In this document: positions 49,900 through 59,190 of the stretch, in pieces
Position numbering within the stretch: the first letter of the stretch is position 1
Layout of the letters: each line of letters begins with the position of its first letter
Source: Futiania mangrovi
Lineage (GTDB): Bacteria; Pseudomonadota; Alphaproteobacteria; Futianiales; Futianiaceae
DNA: 64,000 bases
Direction of reading: 5' to 3'
Assembly: GCF_024158125.1 (NCBI RefSeq)
Contig: NZ_JAMZFT010000001.1
Location: forward strand, 558,001-622,000
Translations under genes and position numbers: made by a program
Notes under the pieces: generated by a model
What the model was told of the DNA's origin: nothing
The model's input: the letters and a program-made list of their open reading frames with translations, nothing else
The model's database searches: none

Positions 49900-50517
49900 A
49901 TGCGCTTCGGCTGGACGGATGCGGAGACGCCCGCCGCGCATGCCTATCTCGCGCCGGCAGTGCTGCGCGCACTCGATGCCCACGCGCCGGGCTGGCGGCG
50001 GGGCAGGCGGCTGCTCGACGCGGGCTGCGGGAACGGGGCGCTGGCGGCGCTGCTGGCGGAGGGGGGCGCGGACGTTCTGGGCGTCGACCCGGCGGACGAT
50101 GCGGTCGCCATGGCGCGGACGCGGGCGACGGCGGCGCGGTTCGAGGTGGGCTGCGCGGGCGCGGCCCTCGCGGCGCGGGAAGGGGCGTTCGACGCGGTGC
50201 TCGCGGTCGAGGTGATCGAGCATGTCTACGATCCGCAGGGTTTCGCGGAAGCCTTGCGCGCCATGCTGAAGCCCGGCGGCGTCGCGATCCTGACGACGCC
50301 CTATCACGGGTACTGCAAGAACCTGGCGCTGTCGCTCGCCGGTGCATGGGACCGGCACCACCATCCGGGCACGCTGCACGGGCATATCAAGTTCTTCTCC
50401 CGCCCGACGCTGGCCGCGGTGCTGGAGGCGGGCGGGCTGGCGGTCGTGGAGACGCGCAGGCTGGGCCGCATCCCGCCGCTGGCGAAATCGCTGCTGGCGG
50501 TGGCGCGCGCGCGATGA
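49900..50517 (+). CDS. class I SAM-dependent methyltransferase
   Basis: A 205-residue methyltransferase of the UbiG/Methyltransf_11 type. SAM-binding motif I is LLDAGCGNGALAALL near 38-52, then GVDPADDAV, AVEVIEHVYDP near 101-111, and LKPGGVAILTTP. The later WDRHHHPGTLHGHIKFFS is common in methyltransferases of polysaccharide clusters. ATG 49900 is favoured by GGGGAGG five bases upstream; GTG 49882, which overlaps the previous stop, would add six residues. It probably methylates a sugar or a glycan end. Confidence 0.85.
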   Translation: MRFGWTDAETPAAHAYLAPAVLRALDAHAPGWRRGRRLLDAGCGNGALAALLAEGGADVLGVDPADDAVAMARTRATAARFEVGCAGAALAAREGAFDAVLAVEVIEHVYDPQGFAEALRAMLKPGGVAILTTPYHGYCKNLALSLAGAWDRHHHPGTLHGHIKFFSRPTLAAVLEAGGLAVVETRRLGRIPPLAKSLLAVARAR

Positions 50518-51758
50518 GGCGGCTGAAGCTGCTGGTCCACGGGGTGAACTATCCCCCGGACATGCTTGGAATCGCGAAATATACAGGCGAGATGTGCGCC
50601 TGGCTCGCGGCGCGGGGGCACGAGGTGGCGGTCGTGACCGCGCCGCCGCACTACCCGGCATGGAAGGTGCCCGACGGCTGGCCGAAAGGGTGGCACGAGG
50701 AGTGGCGGGACGGCGTGCGCACGATCCGCTGCCCGGTCCATGTCCCGGGGCGGCCGGGGGCGGCGGGCAGGCTGCTGCACCAGGCGAGTTTCGCAGGCGC
50801 GAGCGCGCGGCCCCTGCTGCGTGCTGCGCGGTGCATGAGGCCGGACGCGGTCATGGGCATCGCGCCCGCCACGTTACCCGTACCGCTGGTGCGCCTCGCC
50901 GCACGGACAAGCGGGGCGGCAAGCTGGCTGCATGTGCAGGATCTGGAGGCCGACGCGGCGTTGGGGCTGGGGATGCTGCCGCTCTGGCTCGGGCGCGCTG
51001 CGAGGGCGGGGGAGCGGTGGCTGCTCACGGGCTTCGACCGGGTGAGCGCGATCACACCCCCCATGGCGGACCGGCTGGCGGCGAAGGGCGTGGCGCGGGA
51101 CAGGCTCTCGCTGTTCGGCAACTGGGTCGACACGGCCACGATCCGCCCGGATGTGGACGGCGGCGCGTTCCGCGCGGCTTGGGGCGCGCGGGCGGGGACG
51201 GTTGTCGCGCTCTATGCCGGGAGCATGGGGGAAAAGCAGGGCCTCGGCGTGCTCGCGGAGGCCGCGCGGGTGCTGAAGGACCGTGGCGAGGTGCTGTTCG
51301 TGCTGGCGGGCGCGGGGGCGGGGCGGGCGGCGCTGGAAGACGCGGTGGAGGGCCTGCAGAACGTGCGGATGACGGGGCCGGTGGCGGAGGCGGACCTCCC
51401 CGCGCTGCTTGCCGCGGCCGACCTGCACCTGCTGCCGCAACGGGCGGGAGCGGCGGACCTGCTGCTGCCGTCGAAGCTCGCCGGCATGCTGGCCTCGGGC
51501 AGGCCCGTGGTCGCCGGGGCCGCGCCGGGGACGAGCCTTGCCGCAGAGGTCGAGGGGGCGGGCCTGTGCGTCGCGCCGGAGGATGGGGAGGCGCTCGCCC
51601 GCGCGGTCGCGGACCTTGCAGGCGATGCGGAGCGCCGCCGGACGCTGGGCGCGGCGGCACGCGCGCGCGCCTGCGCCCGGTGGGACCGGGAGACGGTGCT
51701 GGGCGGCCTCGAACGCGAGCTCACCGCCCTGGCAGACGCGCGGGACCTCAGCCGCTGA
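50514..51758 (+). CDS. WcaI-like family 4 glycosyltransferase
   Basis: A 414-residue GT-B glycosyltransferase closely resembling colanic-acid WcaI. The N-terminus reads VHGVNYPPDMLGIAKYTGEM, followed by AARGHEVAVVTAPPHYPAWKV; both are hallmarks of the WcaI group. The C-terminal domain has YAGSMGEKQGL near 235-245 and LLPSKLAGMLASGRPVVAG near 320-338. In colanic acid synthesis WcaI is a putative fucosyltransferase, which fits the GDP-fucose genes here. ATGA overlap with the methyltransferase. Its last 11 bases overlap the converging BKACE gene. Confidence 0.9.
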   Translation: MRRLKLLVHGVNYPPDMLGIAKYTGEMCAWLAARGHEVAVVTAPPHYPAWKVPDGWPKGWHEEWRDGVRTIRCPVHVPGRPGAAGRLLHQASFAGASARPLLRAARCMRPDAVMGIAPATLPVPLVRLAARTSGAASWLHVQDLEADAALGLGMLPLWLGRAARAGERWLLTGFDRVSAITPPMADRLAAKGVARDRLSLFGNWVDTATIRPDVDGGAFRAAWGARAGTVVALYAGSMGEKQGLGVLAEAARVLKDRGEVLFVLAGAGAGRAALEDAVEGLQNVRMTGPVAEADLPALLAAADLHLLPQRAGAADLLLPSKLAGMLASGRPVVAGAAPGTSLAAEVEGAGLCVAPEDGEALARAVADLAGDAERRRTLGAAARARACARWDRETVLGGLERELTALADARDLSR

Positions 51759-52605
51759 CCGGGGTGCGGCTCATGCCGAGGATGGCGCGGGCCTGTGCCC
51801 CCGTGGCGACGGTGCGGCGCGCGGCGGCGGCAGCCTTCGCGGCCTCCGTCACCAGAGCGGCATTGTCGGGCGCGGTCGTGCCGTCGGGCAGCAGCATGTT
51901 GTTCTCGAACCCGACGCGGGCATGGCCGCCGTGCGCGATGGCATGGCCGACGCAGGCACCCTCCTTCGCGCCGAACGCGCAGACGAACCAGGGACCGATC
52001 AGGCCTGCGGGCACGTCCTTCGCCGCCGCGAGGAAGGGGTCGAGGTCGGCGGGATCGGACTTCTGGCCCACGGTGTAGCGGCCGAGGACGTAGAGGACGG
52101 TCAGGTCGTCGCCCGGGATCACGCCGCGCGCGCACAGGTCGGCGAAGCGGGCCACCTCCTCCGGCGTGAAGAGGATGTGCTGCAGGTGGATGCCCTCGTC
52201 CGTGGCCCAATGGTAGAAGTCGCGGGCCAGCGCCTCGCCCGCGTCGTCGGGCACGATCTCGCGCAGCGCGACGCTCGCGGCCTCGGGCCGGACGGTGCGG
52301 ACGGTCGCGATCTGCTGCTCCGGCGTGTAGAGGCCGACCGCCTCCGTCGTGATCTGGACGATCATGCCGTCGCCCACGGCGGCGCGCACCTCCGCCGTCG
52401 CCTCCCGGTAGATGCCGGGGTCGAGCGTGTGCCGCCCGTCTGCGTCGCGCACGTGCAGGTGGATGAGGCTCGCACCCGCGGCTTGCGCGGAGACCGCGGC
52501 AGCGGCGAGGTCAGCCGGCGTCATCGGGATCGCAGGGTGGTCGGCCTTGGTGCGCCGTGCGCCGTTGGGCGCGACGGAGAGGATGGCGGGCGTCGCGTCG
52601 GTCAT
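51748..52605 (-). CDS. BKACE (3-keto-5-aminohexanoate cleavage-like enzyme)
   Basis: A 285-residue beta-keto acid cleavage enzyme, which condenses a beta-keto acid with acetyl-CoA to release acetoacetate and a new acyl-CoA. The zinc-binding SLIHLHVRD (about 46-54) with two histidines is intact, as are GHARVGFENNMLLPDG near 228-243 and the early SVAPNGARRTKADHP. BKACE enzymes vary widely in substrate. It follows the class III aminotransferase gene by one base on the same strand, so it probably receives that enzyme's beta-keto acid product. Confidence 0.9.
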   Translation of the reverse strand: MTDATPAILSVAPNGARRTKADHPAIPMTPADLAAAAVSAQAAGASLIHLHVRDADGRHTLDPGIYREATAEVRAAVGDGMIVQITTEAVGLYTPEQQIATVRTVRPEAASVALREIVPDDAGEALARDFYHWATDEGIHLQHILFTPEEVARFADLCARGVIPGDDLTVLYVLGRYTVGQKSDPADLDPFLAAAKDVPAGLIGPWFVCAFGAKEGACVGHAIAHGGHARVGFENNMLLPDGTTAPDNAALVTEAAKAAAAARRTVATGAQARAILGMSRTPVSG

Positions 52606-52606
52606 G

Positions 52607-53962
52607 TCAGGCGGCAATCTCCAGGCTGTCGAGGGCGAGGCCGATCGCATCGGCAAGCCGGTCCACGATCAGCTCCACATGGGTGTCGTCGATGATGAAG
52701 GGCGGCGCGAGCAGCACATGGTCGCCGCGGCGGCCGTCGAGCGTACCGCTCATCGGGTAGCACATGAGCCCGCGCGCCATGGCGGCCTTCTTGATGCGCG
52801 CGGCAAGCCCGTGCGCGGGGTCGAAGGGGGCCTTCGTCTCCCGGTCCTCGACAAGCTCCAGCCCCAGGAAGAGGCCGCGCCCGCGGATGTCGCCGACGTT
52901 CGGGTGCTGGCCGAAGCGGTCGCGCAGGGCGGCGTCGAGCTTGCCCCCCATCTCGCGCACGCGGGCGAGCATGGCGGGGCCGGAGATCTTGTCGAACACG
53001 GCGACGCCCGCCGCGCAGGCCGCCGGGTGCCCCAGATAGGTGTGACCGTGCTGGAAGAAGCCCGAGCCCGCGGCGATGGCGTCGTAGATGCGCTGGCTCG
53101 CCAGCATCGCGCCGATCGGCTGGTAGCCCGCGCCGAGGCCCTTGGCGATGCAGGCGATGTCGGGGGCGATGCCCTCCTGCTCGCAGGCGAAGAGGCTGCC
53201 CGTCCGGCCCATGCCGCACATGACCTCGTCGAGGATGAGGAGGACGCCGTGGCGGTCGCAGATCTCCCGGATGCGCCTGAAATAGCCGGGTGCGGGCGTG
53301 ACGGCGCCGAGCGTGGCGCCGACCACCGGTTCGGCCACGAAGGCGGCGACCGTCTCCGGCCCCAGGCGCTGAAGTTCGGCCTCCAGCGCGTCGGCGGCAC
53401 GGATGCCGTAGGCTTCCTCCGATTCTCCCGGCTCCCGGTAGCGGTAGGCGTAGCAGGGATCGACGTGCGACATGGAGACGAGCAGCGGCTCGAACGGCTC
53501 CCGCCGCCAGCGGTTGCCGCCAGCCGAAAGCGCGCCAAGCGTATTGCCGTGATAGCTCTGCCAGCGGGCGACGATGTGGCGGCGCTGCGGCTGGCCGATC
53601 TCGAGGAAATACTGGCGCGCGAGCTTCAGCGCGGCCTCCACCGCCTCCGACCCGCCGGAGACGAAATAGACGCGCGAAAGATCGCCCGGCGCACGGTCGA
53701 TCAGGCGGTCGGCCAGTGCCTCCGCCGGTTCCGAGGTAAAGAAGCCGGTGTGCGCGAAGGCGATGCGATCCAGCTGGTCCTTGATCGCCTGGGTGACCTC
53801 AGGATCGGAATGGCCGAGGCAGGAGACGGCCGCACCGCCGGAGGCGTCGAGGTACTTCTTTCCGTCCGAATCGACGATGAAGCAGCCCTCGCCGCGTACG
53901 GCGACGGGAACGCTGGCCTTCGTGTGACGGGGGAAGACCCGGCTGGCGCGGGCGTCGGGCAT
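52607..53962 (-). CDS. class III aminotransferase
   Basis: A 451-residue fold-type I PLP aminotransferase of the omega-amino-acid/class III group. Features are GGAAVSCLGHSDPEV near 42-56, FVSGGSEAVEAALKLAR near 99-115, YHGNTLGALS near 136-145, the PLP-binding LILDEVMCGMGRTG near 240-253, and the lysine in IAKGLGAGYQPIGA near 269-282. These enzymes transaminate beta- or omega-amino groups. Coupling to BKACE suggests degradation of a beta-amino acid via a beta-keto acid. No transporter or regulator is adjacent. It is divergent from the cbb3 operon. Confidence 0.9.
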   Translation of the reverse strand: MPDARASRVFPRHTKASVPVAVRGEGCFIVDSDGKKYLDASGGAAVSCLGHSDPEVTQAIKDQLDRIAFAHTGFFTSEPAEALADRLIDRAPGDLSRVYFVSGGSEAVEAALKLARQYFLEIGQPQRRHIVARWQSYHGNTLGALSAGGNRWRREPFEPLLVSMSHVDPCYAYRYREPGESEEAYGIRAADALEAELQRLGPETVAAFVAEPVVGATLGAVTPAPGYFRRIREICDRHGVLLILDEVMCGMGRTGSLFACEQEGIAPDIACIAKGLGAGYQPIGAMLASQRIYDAIAAGSGFFQHGHTYLGHPAACAAGVAVFDKISGPAMLARVREMGGKLDAALRDRFGQHPNVGDIRGRGLFLGLELVEDRETKAPFDPAHGLAARIKKAAMARGLMCYPMSGTLDGRRGDHVLLAPPFIIDDTHVELIVDRLADAIGLALDSLEIAA

Positions 53963-54097
53963 GGTGCGTCTCCCTCATACGGCGCGCACCCTGGCGGATG
54001 GCGCCGAAGCCTTGTGTTTCCAACAGACAAACGCGGCGTGTCCCGAATGTCACATGCTTTTTTCCTATGGCCGGAAAAGGGGCGCCGTACCGACAAC

Positions 54098-54111
54098 TTG
54101 ACGTGCATCAA
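54098..54111 (+). promoter_or_regulatory. FNR/FixK-type anaerobox upstream of ccoN
   Basis: TTGAC-GTGC-ATCAA is a near-perfect match to the FNR/FixK consensus TTGAT-N4-ATCAA. Its centre is about 62-69 bases before the ccoN start codons. If it is a class II site (-41.5), transcription would begin near 54146 with a -10 around 54134-54140. FnrL, encoded at 63150-63890, is the likely activator. Confidence 0.8.
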
Positions 54112-54173
54112 AGCCCTCGCGCGCACGTTGGGGACTAAGTGGCGCGGTTTACGTCCTCAGGGGGATGGCAGTA

Positions 54174-55823
54174 ATGACGTTCGAAACTATCCGCTCCGAA
54201 CCGGCCAGCCGGTCGGAGATGCTGATGCTCGCGGGGTTGGGCATCATGCTGGTTGTGGGTTTCGCGCTGATGATCGCGGCGCGCGACCTCGAGATGCAGA
54301 TCCACGCCTTCATCTTCACGGCGGGGGCCGCGTTCGCCACGTTCGTGCTGGTGAAGCGCCGGCTTGAAGGCCGCGACGGCGTGGTGGACAAGGGCTATAA
54401 CGAGTCCGTTGTCCGGGCCGGCGTGATCGCCGCCATGTTCTGGGGCATCGTGGGCTTCCTGGCCGGGGACGTGATCGCCTGGCAGCTTGCCTACCCGGTG
54501 CTGAACTTCGACCTGCCCTGGACGAATTTCGGACGTCTTCGCCCCCTTCATACCTCCGCGGTGATCTTCGCGTTCGGCGGCAACGTCCTGCTGGCGACGA
54601 GTTTCTACGTCGTGCAGCGGACCTGCCGGGCGCGGCTCGCAGGGGAAATGGCGCCCTGGTTCGTGTTCTGGGGCTACCAGATGTTCATCGTTCTGGCGGC
54701 GACCGGCTATGTGCTCGGGACGACCCAGGGCAAGGAATACGCCGAGCCGGAATGGTACGTGGACCTGTGGCTGACGGTCGTCTGGGTGGTCTACCTGCTG
54801 GTGTTCCTCGGCACGCTCGCCAAGCGCAAGGAGCCGCACATCTACGTGGCGAACTGGTTCTACCTGGCGTTCATCGTGACCATCGCGATGCTGCACCTGG
54901 TGAACAACGCCACGCTGCCCGTGCACTGGGCCTCGTCCAAGAGCGTCATCCTGTGGTCGGGCGTGCAGGACGCGATGACCCAGTGGTGGTACGGCCACAA
55001 CGCGGTGGGCTTCTTCCTGACCGCGGGCTTCCTGGGGATCATGTACTACTTCATCCCGAAGCGGGCCGAGCGGCCGGTCTATTCCTACCGGCTGTCCATC
55101 GTGCACTTCTGGTCGCTGATCTTCCTCTACATCTGGGCGGGTCCGCACCATCTGCACTACACGGCGCTGCCCGACTGGGCGCAGACGCTGGGCATGACCT
55201 TCTCGATCATGCTGTGGATGCCGTCCTGGGGCGGCATGATCAACGGCCTGATGACGCTGTCGGGCGCGTGGGACAAACTGCGCACGGACCCCGTGATCCG
55301 GATGCTGGTCGTGTCGGTCGCCTTCTACGGCATGTCGACCTTCGAGGGCCCGCTGATGTCGGTGAAGGCGGTGAACTCGCTGTCGCACTACACCGACTGG
55401 ACCGTCGGCCACGTCCATTCGGGCGCGCTGGGCTGGGTCGGCTTCGTCAGCTTCGGGGCGCTCTACTGCCTCGTGCCGTGGCTGTGGAAGCGCCCGCGCC
55501 TCTACTCGCACCGGCTGGTCGAGTGGCACTTCTGGATCGCGACGCTGGGGATCCTTCTCTACATCACCGCGATGTGGGTGTCGGGGATCCTGCAGGGCCT
55601 GATGTGGCGGGCGTACGATGCGCTGGGCTTCCTCCAGTACTCCTTCGTCGAGACGGTCGAGGCCATGCATCCCTTCTACGTCATCCGGGCGATCGGCGGG
55701 CTCATGTTCGTCGCCGGCTCCCTGATCATGGCCTACAACCTGTGGCGCACCGCGCGGGGCGACCTCGCCGAGGAAGAGGGCTTCGTTGCCGAGCCCATTC
55801 CCGCCAACCAGCCTGCTGAGTGA
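54174..55823 (+). CDS. ccoN: cbb3 cytochrome c oxidase subunit I
   Basis: A 549-residue haem-copper oxidase subunit of the cbb3 type, the catalytic core in the inner membrane. About twelve hydrophobic helices are visible. Haem and copper ligands lie in [40 protein letters not shown] and [17 protein letters not shown], the last holding the high-spin and low-spin haem histidines typical of CcoN. ATG 54174 is 9 bases after AGGGGG, whereas ATG 54165 directly abuts it and would add three residues. It is first in the operon, behind the anaerobox at 54098-54111. Confidence 0.97.
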   Translation: MTFETIRSEPASRSEMLMLAGLGIMLVVGFALMIAARDLEMQIHAFIFTAGAAFATFVLVKRRLEGRDGVVDKGYNESVVRAGVIAAMFWGIVGFLAGDVIAWQLAYPVLNFDLPWTNFGRLRPLHTSAVIFAFGGNVLLATSFYVVQRTCRARLAGEMAPWFVFWGYQMFIVLAATGYVLGTTQGKEYAEPEWYVDLWLTVVWVVYLLVFLGTLAKRKEPHIYVANWFYLAFIVTIAMLHLVNNATLPVHWASSKSVILWSGVQDAMTQWWYGHNAVGFFLTAGFLGIMYYFIPKRAERPVYSYRLSIVHFWSLIFLYIWAGPHHLHYTALPDWAQTLGMTFSIMLWMPSWGGMINGLMTLSGAWDKLRTDPVIRMLVVSVAFYGMSTFEGPLMSVKAVNSLSHYTDWTVGHVHSGALGWVGFVSFGALYCLVPWLWKRPRLYSHRLVEWHFWIATLGILLYITAMWVSGILQGLMWRAYDALGFLQYSFVETVEAMHPFYVIRAIGGLMFVAGSLIMAYNLWRTARGDLAEEEGFVAEPIPANQPAE

Positions 55824-55834
55824 GGAGACGCGCG

Positions 55835-56575
55835 ATGTCGCTCTGGTCGAAGCACGCCATCTTCGAGAAGAACTCGATCGTCCTTCTCGTCGGCATCCTC
55901 GTCGTCGTCGCAATCGGCGGCCTGGTGGAAATCGCACCGCTCTTCTACCTGAAGAGCACGATCGAGAAGGTGCAGGGCATGCGTCCCTACACCCCGCTCG
56001 AACTTGCGGGGCGCAACATCTACGTCCGCGAGGGCTGCTACAACTGCCACTCGCAGATGATCCGCACGCTGCGCGACGAGGTGGAACGCTACGGCCACTA
56101 CTCGCTGGCCGCGGAAAGCATGTACGACCATCCCTTCCAGTGGGGCTCGAAGCGGACGGGTCCGGATCTCGCCCGCGTCGGCGGCAAGTATTCGGACGCC
56201 TGGCACGTGGACCATCTGAAGGCGCCGCGTACCCTGGTGCCGGAATCGATCATGCCGGGCTATCCGTTCCTGGCGGAACGGCCGCTCGACACGGCAAACC
56301 TGCAGGCCGAGGTCAAGGCGCTCTCCGTGGTGGGCGTGCCCTACACGGAAGAGATGGTCGCCAATGTCGAGGCCGACGTGCTGGGACAGGTGCGGCCCGA
56401 CAGCGAGTGGGCCGAAGGCCTGGTCGCGCGCTATGGCGACAAGGTCCAGGTCCGCGACTTCGACGGCGATCCGTCGCGGTTGACGGAGATGGACGCGCTC
56501 GTGGCCTACCTCCAGATGCTCGGGACGCTCGTGGACTTCGACGTCTACGACCCGAGCGGCGAAAACGCGCGGTAG
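55835..56575 (+). CDS. ccoO: cbb3 oxidase subunit II, monohaem cytochrome c
   Basis: A 246-residue membrane-anchored monohaem cytochrome c. One N-terminal transmembrane helix (about 13-36) precedes the haem-binding CYNCH at 68-72 and the conserved [25 protein letters not shown] region, given here in shortened form. [10 protein letters not shown] and [11 protein letters not shown], with a likely axial methionine, follow. It transfers electrons toward CcoN. AGGAG lies 8 bases before ATG 55835. It follows ccoN by 11 bases. Confidence 0.97.
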   Translation: MSLWSKHAIFEKNSIVLLVGILVVVAIGGLVEIAPLFYLKSTIEKVQGMRPYTPLELAGRNIYVREGCYNCHSQMIRTLRDEVERYGHYSLAAESMYDHPFQWGSKRTGPDLARVGGKYSDAWHVDHLKAPRTLVPESIMPGYPFLAERPLDTANLQAEVKALSVVGVPYTEEMVANVEADVLGQVRPDSEWAEGLVARYGDKVQVRDFDGDPSRLTEMDALVAYLQMLGTLVDFDVYDPSGENAR

Positions 56576-56588
56576 GGGAGGTGCAGAG

Positions 56589-56753
56589 ATGACCTACCAG
56601 ACCGTTGCCGGCTTCGCCCAGACTTGGGGGCTTGGCTTCTTCTTCCTCATGTTCCTCGTCGTGCTGGCCTATGCGCTGTGGCCGAAGAACCGCGAGCGGT
56701 TCGAACGCGCCGCCCATGCGCCCCTGCGCCACGACGATCATCCGGAGAACTGA
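56589..56753 (+). CDS. ccoQ: cbb3 oxidase small subunit
   Basis: A 54-residue single-helix membrane protein (FixQ/CcoQ). The hydrophobic segment is about 13-31 (WGLGFFFLMFLVVLAYALW), then a positively charged stretch PKNRERFERAA that is typical of CcoQ, and an acidic/histidine-rich tail. It sits between ccoO and ccoP as in other alphaproteobacteria. CcoQ stabilises the complex. It is easily missed because of its size. Confidence 0.93.
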   Translation: MTYQTVAGFAQTWGLGFFFLMFLVVLAYALWPKNRERFERAAHAPLRHDDHPEN

Positions 56754-56756
56754 GAC

Positions 56757-57626
56757 ATGGCGCACGAGCGCGAAAGAGATCACGTCACGGGCACCGAGAC
56801 CACGGGTCACGAGTGGGACGGCCTCAAGGAACTGAACACCCCGCTTCCGAAGTGGTGGCTCTATGTCTTCTACGCGACGATCGTGTGGTCGATCGGCTAC
56901 TGGATCGTGTACCCGGCGTGGCCGCTGGCGGCCGACTACACCCGGGGCATCTGGGGCTATTCCCAGCGCGAGCGGGTGATGGAGCAGGTCGAGCAGGCGA
57001 AGGCCGCGCAGGCGGGCTTCGTGGAGCGTATCCGCGAGGCCTCCCTGCAGGAGATCGTCGGCGACGAAGACCTGCGCCGCTTCGCCATGGCCGGCGGGCG
57101 CGCGTCCTTCGGCGACAATTGCGCAGGTTGCCACGGCGCCGGTGCGGAAGGGGCGCCGGGCTATCCCAACCTCGCCGACGACGCATGGCTGTGGGGCGGC
57201 ACGCTCGACGACATCCACACCACCCTGGAGGTGGGGATCCGGTCCGGACACCCGGACGCGCGGGTGAGCGAGATGCCAGCGTTCGGCGTCGACCAGATCC
57301 TCAGCCGCGAGGAGATCGACCAGGTGGCGGAATACGTCCTGTCGCTGAGCGGCAACGCCACGAACCAGCAGGCCGCGGAGGCGGGTGCGACAATTTTCGC
57401 CGACAATTGCGCCGCCTGCCATGGTGAGAATGGCGAGGGCATGACGGCGCTGGGCGCGCCCAACCTGTCGGACGCCATCTGGCTCTACGGCGGGCAGAAG
57501 GCGGACATCGTCCACACGGTCACGCACTCGCGCGCGGGCGTCATGCCGGCGTGGAGCGGGCGCCTGTCGCCTGAGACGATCAAGCAGCTGACCGTCTATG
57601 TGCACGAGCTTGGCGGCGGCCAGTAG
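56757..57626 (+). CDS. ccoP: cbb3 oxidase subunit III, dihaem cytochrome c
   Basis: A 289-residue dihaem cytochrome c. The N-terminal region carries the conserved HEWDGLKELNTPLPKWW and one transmembrane helix (about 34-53). Two haem-binding sites are CAGCH at 122-126 and CAACH at 218-222, with likely methionine ligands in EMPAFG and MPAWSG. It receives electrons from cytochrome c or the bc1 complex and passes them to CcoO. Only 3 bases separate it from ccoQ. Confidence 0.97.
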   Translation: MAHERERDHVTGTETTGHEWDGLKELNTPLPKWWLYVFYATIVWSIGYWIVYPAWPLAADYTRGIWGYSQRERVMEQVEQAKAAQAGFVERIREASLQEIVGDEDLRRFAMAGGRASFGDNCAGCHGAGAEGAPGYPNLADDAWLWGGTLDDIHTTLEVGIRSGHPDARVSEMPAFGVDQILSREEIDQVAEYVLSLSGNATNQQAAEAGATIFADNCAACHGENGEGMTALGAPNLSDAIWLYGGQKADIVHTVTHSRAGVMPAWSGRLSPETIKQLTVYVHELGGGQ

Positions 57627-57663
57627 CGCAAGCGCCTGGGTCGCGTAGGGAAGGGCAAGAGGC

Positions 57664-59190
57664 ATGGCAGCCGAAGGGCTTCAGGACCTGGCCGACAAGG
57701 CGGCGGCGGAAGCCGCCGGCGCGAAACCGGCAGACCGGGGCGCGGCGGAAGCCGCCCCCGGCGTCGGGCGTCACGAGGTCGAAGCGGTCAACAAGGCGGA
57801 GGCCCGCCCGCTCTATGCGAGCCGTCCGAGCATCCACCCCAAGCGCGCCACCGGCATCTTCCGGAACGTGAAATGGGTGGTGATGGCGGTCACGCTCGGC
57901 ATCTACTATCTGTTGCCCTGGGTGCGATGGGACCGCGGCCCCAACGCGCCCGACCAGGCGGTCCTGCTCGATTTCCCCAACCGGAAATTCTACTTCTTCT
58001 TCATCGAGATCTGGCCGCAGGAAGTCTATTACATCACGGGCCTGCTGATCCTTGCGGCGCTCGCTCTCTTCCTGGTCACGTCCATCGCGGGCCGTGTATG
58101 GTGCGGCTACACCTGCCCGCAGACGGTCTGGACCGACCTCATGATCGCCATCGAGCGCTTCGTGGAGGGCGACCGCAACGCGCGCATCCGCCTCGACAAG
58201 CAGCGGTGGAACGGGGAGAAGATCCTCAAGCGCAGCCTGAAGCATTTCCTGTGGCTGATGGTCGGCGTGGTGACCGGCGGTGCGTTCGTCTTCTATTTCC
58301 GCGACGCGCCCACGCTTGCCATGGAGTTCCTGACCCTCGACGCGCCGTTCATCGCCTGGCTGTTCGTCGGCATCTTCGCCGCCACGACCTATCTTCTGGG
58401 CGGCCTCGCGCGCGAGCAGGTCTGCACCTACATGTGCCCCTGGCCGCGCATCCAGGGCGCGATGTTCGACGAACATTCGCTTCTGGTGAGCTATCGGGCA
58501 TGGCGGGGCGAGCCGCGTGGCCCCCATCGCAAGGGCGAGCCGTGGGAAGGGCGCGGCGACTGCATCGACTGCAAGCAGTGCGTCGTCGTCTGCCCGGCGG
58601 GCATCGACATCCGCGACGGGGCGCAGCTCGAATGCATCCAGTGCGCGCTGTGCATCGATGCGTGCAACGAGATCATGGACAGGATCGGCCGCCCGCGGAA
58701 CCTGATCGCCTACGACACGCACGCCGGCCTCGCGACGGGCAAGGCGACGCGCCTGTCGCAGGTGCCGTACGTGCGGGCGCGCACCGTCGTCTATGCGGCG
58801 GCGATCGCCGTCGTCGCGGTGATCATGGCGTTCACGCTGGCGACCCGCGACACGATGAGCCTCAATGTCCTGCGGGAGCGCAACCCGCTGTTCGTCACGC
58901 TGTCAGACGGGTCGATCCGCAACACCTACACGCTGAAGATCATCAACAAGCTGCACCGCCCCGCGGAGTTCCGCGTGAGCGTCAGCGGCGTCGAGGGCGC
59001 GACGATCGCGCTGGGCGGGCACGAGGGCGACACGCTGACCGTGCCGGCCGACGACCTGCTGGACGCGCGGCTGTTCGTCGCGGCGCCGAACCCGGGACGC
59101 GAGGTGAGCGACCTGGAGGTGCGGCTGGAGGAGATCGGCGGCGAGCGCAGTGCGACCTATGAAACCACCTTCCGGGGGCCGGAACGATGA
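57664..59190 (+). CDS. ccoG: cbb3 assembly ferredoxin-type protein
   Basis: A 508-residue membrane-bound iron-sulfur protein (CcoG/FixG). An alanine-rich N-terminal tail is followed by about five hydrophobic segments. Two 4Fe-4S motifs lie at about 302-333: CIDCKQCVVVCP and CIQCALCIDACN. YTCPQTVWTDLM and YMCPWPRIQGAM are further conserved CP motifs. A C-terminal immunoglobulin-like domain (about 400-500) follows. The protein is thought to reduce copper(II) for cbb3 assembly. It follows ccoP by 37 bases and overlaps ccoH as ATGA. Confidence 0.95.
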   Translation: MAAEGLQDLADKAAAEAAGAKPADRGAAEAAPGVGRHEVEAVNKAEARPLYASRPSIHPKRATGIFRNVKWVVMAVTLGIYYLLPWVRWDRGPNAPDQAVLLDFPNRKFYFFFIEIWPQEVYYITGLLILAALALFLVTSIAGRVWCGYTCPQTVWTDLMIAIERFVEGDRNARIRLDKQRWNGEKILKRSLKHFLWLMVGVVTGGAFVFYFRDAPTLAMEFLTLDAPFIAWLFVGIFAATTYLLGGLAREQVCTYMCPWPRIQGAMFDEHSLLVSYRAWRGEPRGPHRKGEPWEGRGDCIDCKQCVVVCPAGIDIRDGAQLECIQCALCIDACNEIMDRIGRPRNLIAYDTHAGLATGKATRLSQVPYVRARTVVYAAAIAVVAVIMAFTLATRDTMSLNVLRERNPLFVTLSDGSIRNTYTLKIINKLHRPAEFRVSVSGVEGATIALGGHEGDTLTVPADDLLDARLFVAAPNPGREVSDLEVRLEEIGGERSATYETTFRGPER

